Below are positions 9,052-16,000 of a stretch of 17,197 bases of DNA, in pieces; the stretch's first letter is position 1, and each line of letters opens with the position of its first letter. Source of the stretch: CAYQPF01 sp964419225 (lineage in GTDB: Bacteria; Cloacimonadota; Cloacimonadia; Cloacimonadales; CAYQPF01). The stretch spans positions 1 to 17,197 of the forward strand of contig CAYQPF010000105.1 in NCBI GenBank assembly GCA_964419225.1. The letters run 5' to 3'. A program made the translations under genes and the position numbers. Under the pieces are notes generated by a model that was not told where the DNA came from, did no database searches, and saw only the letters and a list, made by a program, of their open reading frames with translations.

Positions 9052-9831
9052 TCAGCTTTCCAAAAGCAGGTTTGCCAATGGTACTGCCTTATACTGCGTG
9101 TAATTCTTGTTTTTAAAACTTAAGGCATTTGCAGGACAATAGGAAAAACAACGCATGCAGGTCTGGCAATTATCCTTGAATTTTGGATATCCTTCCAGTG
9201 TAATATTATCTGCAGGACATATCTTGGCACATAATCCGCATTTCGTACATTTATCCGCATTAACAGCAATAGGCTGACTCTTCCTGAAATACGCCGGAGG
9301 ATTCATATATTTGAACATACCGGAGAAAAACATGGTTCTTAGAGGATGACTGGGCCAAACTCCGTTGGAATTATGCAGATCACGAATGAAATTCTCTGCT
9401 CTTCTGATACTGTTTTGCTTTTTCTCCTCCAGTTCTTTTTTATCCATGGGCTTACTGGTCAAATTACTCGGCATCTTAAACTCGCAAACTCCCAAAGTCT
9501 GAAAGCCTTTCCGTTTCAATAGTTTCTTCATGCAACCCACCAGGCTGCCGGAAAATCCTCCCATCGTACTGAAAAAAAATACTCCGGTTCCTTTTACTCG
9601 GGGCAGATTATTGATAAAATCCCAAACTATGGGGTAAGTGGAAAAATATGCTGCAGTGACACCTATCCCAATCGTATTATTGGGATTTATCTTCTCCGGA
9701 TCACTCTTCTCCATCCTGAATATATTCACCTGATGGTACTGATTAAGCAGAATTTCTTCTATTTCCTTCGTCATTATGTAAGTGTTTCCTGTACCTGAAA
9801 AAAAGTATAGATCAATATTTTTATTCAACAT
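9052..9831 (-). CDS. EFR1-type flavodoxin/2x[4Fe-4S] ferredoxin protein
   Basis: 259-residue cytoplasmic redox protein of the EFR1 type: an N-terminal flavodoxin-like fold joined to a C-terminal bacterial ferredoxin. SGTGNT at residues 12-17 is the FMN phosphate loop, and FFSTMGGFSGS near 86-96 is another flavodoxin-fold loop. Two complete [4Fe-4S] sites follow: Cys 195, 198, 201, 205 and Cys 222, 225, 228, 232, both ending in CP. It should pass electrons between ferredoxin clusters and flavin; the physiological partner is unknown. The frame extends to an ATG at 9843, but GGAGG (9841-9837) lies inside that extension, with ATG 9834 and ATG 9831 placed 2 and 5 nt after it. I therefore take 9831 as the start. 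It stands alone, convergent with the kinase operon and divergent from the cyclase cassette. Confidence 0.88.
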   Translation of the reverse strand: MLNKNIDLYFFSGTGNTYIMTKEIEEILLNQYHQVNIFRMEKSDPEKINPNNTIGIGVTAAYFSTYPIVWDFINNLPRVKGTGVFFFSTMGGFSGSLVGCMKKLLKRKGFQTLGVCEFKMPSNLTSKPMDKKELEEKKQNSIRRAENFIRDLHNSNGVWPSHPLRTMFFSGMFKYMNPPAYFRKSQPIAVNADKCTKCGLCAKICPADNITLEGYPKFKDNCQTCMRCFSYCPANALSFKNKNYTQYKAVPLANLLLES

Positions 9832-9855
9832 CATAACCTCCATTAGTTAGGAATT

Positions 9856-9884
9856 AATTATCTGAATATTTATCTGGATGTCAA
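9856..9884 (-). promoter_or_regulatory. Candidate promoter for flavodoxin-ferredoxin gene
   Basis: On the minus strand a perfect TTGACA (9884-9879) is followed after 17 nt by ATAATT (9861-9856), or after 18 nt by TAATTA. The translation start is 24 nt further. Good -35, acceptable -10. Confidence 0.55.
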
Positions 9885-9903
9885 TAGTAAAATTATTTTT
9901 GAA

Positions 9904-9913
9904 TGACTAGTCA
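9904..9913. promoter_or_regulatory. Perfect 10-bp palindrome between two divergent promoters
   Basis: TGACTAGTCA is self-complementary. It lies 19 nt upstream of the leftward -35 and 33 nt upstream of the rightward -35, where a shared regulator could bind. A 10-bp palindrome can occur by chance in AT-rich DNA. A direct repeat TGAATATTTAT (9863-9873 and 9934-9944) also flanks it. Confidence 0.3.
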
Positions 9914-9946
9914 AACTTAATCAAAAATCTCCATGAATATTTATAC

Positions 9947-9974
9947 TTGACGAATAGAATACAGATAATATTAT
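9947..9974 (+). promoter_or_regulatory. Candidate promoter for cyclase cassette
   Basis: TTGACG (9947-9952), a 16-nt spacer and TATTAT (9969-9974) make a good sigma70-like site. The gene start follows at 10024, leaving a leader of about 40 nt with GGAG at 10015-10018, 5 nt before the ATG. Confidence 0.55.
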
Positions 9975-10023
9975 TTGATAAGAAATTATTCTGGATATTG
10001 TAATATAATTTAACGGAGACCAA

Positions 10024-10923
10024 ATGGAAACATTATCTGAATTAAGACAAATTAGATTTGAAGTAGAAAAATTGATAGATGAACAACATTATTTTGAAGC
10101 TATAGATATTGCAGAAAGAGAATTAAGCCAATGCCAGAACCAAAAACATATTTCTGAACTTGATGCAGAGATCCATGAGATTATGCTTTTACGAGCACAC
10201 CTCTACCTAAGAATAAATTCACCTGAAACAGCGTTAGAAAAATTTAAACCTACTTGCGATGAAGTATTAGCAAAATTGGGGATTGTTATTTATCAGCAGA
10301 CGGATTTTAAAATCCAGCATGAAGCAAAGAATTTGGATGAAACTCTAGGAATTATGGCTTCAATTTATAAAGAAATATGGAAAATAAACTATGACAAAAA
10401 GTCAGCAGAACTAAGCTTAAAAATATATAAACTGGCATTTGAACTCGGAGCCAGTACATGGACTGGAATTAATACTGCCGTAATGGCAGGCATTTTGGGA
10501 TACAAAGACATATCTCAGAATTATGCTAATAAAACTTTAAAGCTTTGCAATGAACAAATAATTTCTAAGATTGACCCAAACATTTACTGGACATTTACAA
10601 CTCTGGCAGAAGCTAGTCTTTTACTCGGGCAAGCCTCAAGTGCTTTTAAATACTATAAAAAAGCCTTGGAACATATGAATTCAAAATTATTAACTAAAAC
10701 AGGAACCTCAGATCAGAAGAATACCTCATACAAACAATTACTTTTTATCAAAGAGTATTATAAAGACATTCAAATACCTCAGAAAATATTATTACTTCTG
10801 AAGCCAAAACCATATACGATTTTTTTTGGACATATGATTGACAAATATGATCGAGCTCAATTACGCTTTCCTCATAATAAAAAGTTGCTAGAACTTGTAA
10901 AAAAAAAATTAAGCATGAATTAA
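10024..10923 (+). CDS. Cyclase cassette gene A, first part: TPR/TRAFs-binding-like domain
   Basis: 299 residues ending at TAA 10921. It is helical and TPR-like: residues 1-90 hold paired helices, and the central block TWTGINTAVMAGILG (about 149-163) followed by YWTFTTLAEASLLLGQASSAFKYYKKAL (about 196-223) matches my memory of bacterial TRAFs-binding-like (MAP3K TRAF-binding) regions, which tend to precede SLOG and nucleotidyl cyclase domains. I see no catalytic motif here. The last four codons before the stop come straight after a run of ten A's. Past that point the frame one base back continues without a stop into the SLOG-cyclase part. I therefore read this as the N-terminal half of a single ~660-residue protein. 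GGAG at 10015-10018 supports the ATG. Base composition is distinctly AT-rich. Confidence 0.75.
   Translation: METLSELRQIRFEVEKLIDEQHYFEAIDIAERELSQCQNQKHISELDAEIHEIMLLRAHLYLRINSPETALEKFKPTCDEVLAKLGIVIYQQTDFKIQHEAKNLDETLGIMASIYKEIWKINYDKKSAELSLKIYKLAFELGASTWTGINTAVMAGILGYKDISQNYANKTLKLCNEQIISKIDPNIYWTFTTLAEASLLLGQASSAFKYYKKALEHMNSKLLTKTGTSDQKNTSYKQLLFIKEYYKDIQIPQKILLLLKPKPYTIFFGHMIDKYDRAQLRFPHNKKLLELVKKKLSMN
10899..10908 (+). other. A10 homopolymer at frame junction (slippery site or frameshift)
   Basis: Ten consecutive A's. The upstream frame reads GTA AAA AAA AAA TTA AGC ATG AAT TAA; a shift of -1 (or one extra A) reads on through ATT AAG CAT GAA TTA AAA into the cyclase. The -1 frame has TAA codons at 10875 and 10878, so the switch must fall between 10881 and 10923. 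The A-run is the only obvious slippage site there. Such runs are known substrates for ribosomal -1 slippage and for transcriptional slippage. Confidence 0.8.
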
Positions 10924-12002
10924 AAGAATCCGGCTCACGTATTGGGTATTGCTCTGGTGCTAGTGGTTCAGATATTTTATTTGCTGAAGCAATGCTTGAA
11001 CTTAATGGTAAAATAAATATGTTTTTGCCATTTGCTGAAAAAGATTTTGAAGAAGTAAGCCTACTTCCAGCAGGTAATGATTGGTTACAACGCTATCATA
11101 ATATCAAAATCAAAGCAAATGTATCATATATTACTGAAGAAGGTTACTTGGGACATGACCAGTTATTTCGTTATGCCAGCTTAGTAATATGTGGTAAAGC
11201 TCATTTAGACGCTTCTTCTGAAGGAACTACCACAAAATTGCTTATTGTATTAGACAGCATTAGTACGCGAAAATTAGGTGGAGCCAGAGATATTTTCGAG
11301 AGCTGGGTTGATTTGGATAATGTGAACAGAATATCATTGGAAGAACTAAGAGAGTCTATCCCTGATTGTATGCCAGACCTATCAATATCTGCTTATGAGT
11401 CTAAATTGAATACTGTTCCAATCCAAAGAGAAATGAAATCAATGCTTTTTGCAGATATTAAAGGATTCAGTACAATAACAGATGAAGTTATGCCATATTT
11501 TGTTTATACATTTTTGGACAGAGTCGTTAATCATCTTAAAGATATAGGACAATTCGAAAAGCCTGTTGCCATGAATACGTGGGGAGATGCGATATTTGTG
11601 GTTATGGATAAAGCATTACCCTTAGCAAAATATGCATTGGCACTATTGGAAGTTATTGAAGAAACCGACTGGAGAACAATAGGTCTAAATGAAAAAATGG
11701 AAATCAGAATTGCACTTCATATGGGGCCAGTATTTAAGGCAACTAACCCCTTTACCTCCAGGGAAGACTACTTTGGGGCACATGTCAACAGAGCTGCAAG
11801 AATAGAGCCTAAAACCCTACCAGGCCATATCTACGCAAGCGAACAGTTCACGGCAATTATGACAGAAGAAATTACGCATTCGACGTCTATTGGAAATTCT
11901 AATATAATTCAATCTACCTATGTTGGAATCATAAAGTTACCAAAGGATTTCGGGCTTCAGAGAGTATATAGTTTGTCACGGGCAAAAAGGAAAACAAAAT
12001 AA
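10908..12002 (+). CDS. Cyclase cassette gene A, second part: SLOG-like domain and class III nucleotidyl cyclase
   Basis: Continues the preceding gene in the -1 frame. The first internal ATG (10992) lies inside a domain and has no ribosome site, so independent translation is unlikely. The SLOG-like part begins with RIGYCSGASGSDILFAEA before that ATG, then MFLPFAEKDF and LGGARDIFESW, the Gly-rich loop pattern of SLOG/LOG Rossmann folds that bind nucleotide ligands. The C-terminal class III cyclase, numbered from ATG 10992, has FADIKGFS (metal D155), NTWGDA (second metal D199), DYFG (D259) and VNRAAR (N266, R270). All metal and transition-state residues are present. The usual adenine-reading Lys before TxGD is Asn195, so the substrate base is uncertain. 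No transmembrane segment is seen, so it is probably soluble. Confidence 0.8.
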   Translation: MKHELKESGSRIGYCSGASGSDILFAEAMLELNGKINMFLPFAEKDFEEVSLLPAGNDWLQRYHNIKIKANVSYITEEGYLGHDQLFRYASLVICGKAHLDASSEGTTTKLLIVLDSISTRKLGGARDIFESWVDLDNVNRISLEELRESIPDCMPDLSISAYESKLNTVPIQREMKSMLFADIKGFSTITDEVMPYFVYTFLDRVVNHLKDIGQFEKPVAMNTWGDAIFVVMDKALPLAKYALALLEVIEETDWRTIGLNEKMEIRIALHMGPVFKATNPFTSREDYFGAHVNRAARIEPKTLPGHIYASEQFTAIMTEEITHSTSIGNSNIIQSTYVGIIKLPKDFGLQRVYSLSRAKRKTK

Positions 12003-12022
12003 TTAGTTGTAATAATAAATGG

Positions 12023-12084
12023 AAGTAATTTTACTTAGTAAAAATAAAGTTATTGACAGAATATACGACATAAATAAATATAAT
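12023..12084 (+). promoter_or_regulatory. Candidate internal promoter and operator for SIR2-ATPase pair
   Basis: In the 125-nt gap after the cyclase gene, AAGTAA-TT-TTACTT (12023-12036) is a compact inverted repeat. A perfect TTGACA (12053-12058) and a perfect TATAAT (12079-12084) follow. Their spacing is 20 nt, longer than usual; TAAATA (12075-12080) gives 16 nt. The pair suggests the SIR2 and ATPase genes can be transcribed apart from the cyclase gene. Confidence 0.45.
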
Positions 12085-12127
12085 ACTCATAACTATAAAG
12101 TTAATCAAAACAATAAGGAAAAGATTA

Positions 12128-13060
12128 ATGGAAAAGGAAGATTTTTTGAAAAGAATCCGGGAATCAAAGAAATCAATTACCTTGTTTATTGGTGCCGGGA
12201 TAAATCCCCCATCAGTGCCAAGATGGAATGCTTTATTGGACACTCTTTTGGATAAGGCTATTAGGAGAATTTTGTCAGATTTCGATTATTCAGAAACTCT
12301 AAGTGACATCAGAGATTACATGAAAAATAATTTTACAGTTTATGAACGTGGTAACTTTATAAGTAATGGTTTAGGAACAGATTACATGGAATTATTATAT
12401 GATGAAATATATAATAATTTGAATTATGAGCAGTATGAGGATAGCAATTCCACTCTCAGTCAAGTGGCTGAATTATGTTTGAATCAAAGGATTCAAGCTG
12501 TTGTAACATATAATTGGGACAGTTATTTAGAAGAAAAAATTATGGAAGAAGTAGAAAAAAGAAATTTTGATTGGAATGTAGAGTCACTTTTTGGAGACAA
12601 GCTTAAACCTATTGATAAAAATTGTTTGCCAGTTTACCATGTTCATGGATTTATTCCTTGGAAAACATGTTCTTTAGATGATTTGGAAAATAATATTGTT
12701 TTTGGATTGGATGAATACCATAAATTGTTTTATCAACCATCAAACTGGCAATTAACAACTCAATTATACTTTTTACAGCACAATACATGTATATTCCTCG
12801 GAACGTCTTTAAATGACATGAATATGCTGAGACTCTTAGCAACATCAAATCACTACAGTCAGAATGATGATGTATATATAATTAGATCATATATACATGA
12901 AGAAAGTAATTTATTAACTACTAAAACAAGACAAGAAATTATAAGAAAACATTTCGAATTTCTGAAAATCAACTTAGTAAACATAGATGTTAGTTATTCT
13001 GATTATAGTAACATAGTGAATTTAATTAAAGAATTACAAGGAGAGATACATAATGGCTAG
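12128..13060 (+). CDS. SIR2-like (SIR2_2-type) NAD-binding protein, candidate effector
   Basis: 310 residues, soluble. The SIR2 core is recognisable in order: LFIGAGIN (GAGIN 22-26) for NAD binding, a PRWNALL helix, VVTYNWDSYLE (T127, N129, D131), YHVHGFIPW (catalytic-type H173 followed by G174), IVFGLDEYHKLF and CIFLGTSLNDMNMLRLL. The Asn, Asp and His positions expected for NAD cleavage are intact. Proteins of this branch serve as NADase effectors in several anti-phage systems (ThsA of Thoeris, DSR, SIR2-HerA). The single-domain form needs a partner to control it, here presumably the overlapping ATPase or the upstream SLOG-cyclase. AAGGAAAAG (12115-12123) precedes the ATG with 8 nt from its GGA. 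Its stop overlaps the next start by 8 bp. Toxic NAD depletion is inferred from the family, not shown. Confidence 0.85.
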   Translation: MEKEDFLKRIRESKKSITLFIGAGINPPSVPRWNALLDTLLDKAIRRILSDFDYSETLSDIRDYMKNNFTVYERGNFISNGLGTDYMELLYDEIYNNLNYEQYEDSNSTLSQVAELCLNQRIQAVVTYNWDSYLEEKIMEEVEKRNFDWNVESLFGDKLKPIDKNCLPVYHVHGFIPWKTCSLDDLENNIVFGLDEYHKLFYQPSNWQLTTQLYFLQHNTCIFLGTSLNDMNMLRLLATSNHYSQNDDVYIIRSYIHEESNLLTTKTRQEIIRKHFEFLKINLVNIDVSYSDYSNIVNLIKELQGEIHNG

Positions 13061-16000
13061 TAGCACCAAAATACCAGCTAAACCTGAAGATGAAACAGAG
13101 TCAAGACAAATGAATAATAATACACAATCGACAGCTTCACATGATATCCTAACAGAAAATATAGACGAAGATTTGAAGAATAATCAAGATAGTTTATCTG
13201 ATTTTTATACAAAGAAATTAATAAGAGTTGCAAATAGTCCTTACATTCCAACACATGTCAGTGGACTTGATGATTTGTTACGAGGAGGAATTTTACTTCC
13301 ATTTAACAATAGTCAGAATGTAGCTAACTCAGATTCAAAAATGAACGGAACTGACAAGAAAGATTCAGAAGAAAATCTCTCATCTAGTAATAGTAGTTTA
13401 GTAATACTGATTGCTGGTCAACCTGGAACTGGAAAGACAACACTAGCAACGCAAATAATGTTAGGTATTTATCATTATATAGAACATAGTCGAAAACTAA
13501 ATTATATTGACGACATCGCTGACAATAAGCAATTAACATGCACACATACGAAAGTGCCACTTGAAAAATTTAAAGAAGACACAATAACAACAAGAAATTT
13601 ATTGGGAGAAATGAAAAACCCCGAACCGGTTATTTTTACATGTGAACAAACGTACTATGAATATAGTGTCTTTTTACAGAGATTTAAAGATATTGTCGAT
13701 ATTGATGATGTTGACAGATTAAATTGGCTAATTTTAAATCAAAAACTTCTGAACAGAGGCGAAGTAGAAAAATTAAGGAAATTCATTGAAAAAGCACATC
13801 CACATTCCACTTATTCAACTATTAATGTGGATGATATTTATAAATTAATAGACAAAATATCATTACCTTATATATTTGAGAAGGATGAGGAGGAAAAAAT
13901 TGTAACCTTGCTTAAGAATGTGGGTACTCGTACATCCATTAGCATGATTGCAAAGGAAAAAATAAAAGTTATTGTGGATAAAATACTTATTAATTATTTT
14001 ATAAAAGATAGTGAAAAAGAAGGAGTTTTGAAAATACTCTCAGAAGAAAATTCTAAGAAAGATTCAAATATTAATCAATCAGACATCACAGAATTGGTAA
14101 ATCTTATAAATAAGATATCAGAACCTCAATACTTGGTGAAAAACTGTAGTAATGAAAAACATAAAAATTCATATAATTCGACTTCAGCAGTTTTTTTTCT
14201 CCATGATGAAGACTTTAAAGACATCTCAAATATTATTGCAAAAATAAATCATTTACAGACTTTAGATGATAATGATAAAAATAAAGTGGGAATAATTTCT
14301 TCTTGTGCTAGTTGTTTAAGTAAAAAAGACATGGAAGTATTAAATAATTTCTTAGATGTTTCTAAAAAAAATGAATCTAGTGTATATTCTGTTGATGTAA
14401 CAGAAGAAGAAATAAGAAAAATTATTAAGAAAGTTCAACAGGTAAATCTTTTTCAGAGTGAAGATATTGAAGTTCTTAACAATTTAATTATAAGCTGTCA
14501 AAATTCAAAATCAATCTATCTAAAAAAAGAAGAGGAGTTAAACAAGTTTACTGAAAAACTAAAAAGATATAGGTATTTTGAAAAATACAGAAATTTCTCA
14601 GAAGAAGATTTTAATAAGTTTACAATAAACACATTAGTAAAAAAAGAGAAACTAGTTAACTATGATTTTAACAAATTTAAATCTGATATTGAAAAAATGC
14701 TCGCTTCTTTTTCTAATATCTCTATGTTCAATCCCAAATCAAAAGAAACTGAAGAACAGTTAAACAAATTTAATGCAGTAATTCAGAATATAATTTCAAA
14801 ATATATAAATTATTCCTATTCAGATCAAGATAAAGAAACGCAGTTTTTTAATTTCATGGATGATTTAAAGTTTGATTTGGAAAAAATTTATTCAAGAAAT
14901 GACCATTTTAGATCAAACGTTGACTTACTAGCTAAGGATAAATTCATAGAGAAAATTACTAAGTTTTATGAAGATTATTGTAAAAGGGCAATGAAGAAGG
15001 ATTCAACAAAGTCATACACAGTCTGGAAGGATGAGTTAGACAAGTTTCTCAATGAGGACAAAAGCAATCGAGTTCCTGTGTTGGTTGTAGATGGGTTAAA
15101 CTCATTTACAGAAAAAGAAAGAAGAAATTTAGACACTCAAAAAATGATAAGACAAATGAGAAAGAAAGCAGTAATATCAATTATTGTATATGAAGATGAT
15201 AAAGACCATTATGAAAACATTGATTATTTGGCAGATATGATAATTAATTTGAAAGGTGAAGAAGTGGCTGGTTCACCTAAGTACTATTTAAATCAAATGA
15301 TAATTGAGAAATCACGGTTTCAGCAAAGTGTATTAGGATTACACCAATATAAAATTCGAGATGTTGGTTTCCGTGTATATCCTTCTTTACATTTTAGAAC
15401 TCATAGATTGGATAAACTAAAAGAATACTCTCAGCTATCATTTGTTAGTATTGCCGAAGGCTCAACAGAACAGAATAGGAACAATGCTAATTCTGAGCAG
15501 TGTGTGAACTTCAAAAGCATTCACAGACCAACATGTTTTTCTTGTGCAAAATATGATCCTAAAGCCATAAACAAAATATTAAAAAAAGATCTTCCAGAAG
15601 AAATTAATCAGAGCTTTCTGCCTTTTCTGTTGAAAAGTAAACTTAAACGTGGTAGCTCTCTTGCAATTATGGGACCAAGGCATACTTTCAAGTTACAATC
15701 TTCTTTGGACTTTTTACGAACTGGATCAATAAAAGGAGAAGCCGGTTTAGTCATTTCATTTATGGATAGCGATGAAAAACTATCCAAAGAAAGATCAAAT
15801 CTTTGTAATTGGATTTGTGGAGAAGGTAAAAATGTAGGGGATTGTAGAAAATGTTATTTGAAAGTTTATACATTTCAGATGAGACCTGGTTGTATAACTC
15901 CAGAAGAATTTATGTGTTTACTGGAAGATAGACTAATATTAGGAGCAAAAGAAAAAAACCCAATAAGGCGAATATTATTCTGGGATATAGTACATTTAGA

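Noticed and set aside
10992..12002. Cyclase as an independent gene from ATG 10992
   Set aside because: The SLOG-like GASGSDILFAEA sequence lies upstream of this ATG in the same frame and no ribosome site precedes it; the A10 frameshift explains it better.
12019..12255. 78-codon frame overlapping the SIR2 start
   Set aside because: It covers the candidate promoter and then runs out of frame through the GAGIN region of SIR2; no recognisable features.
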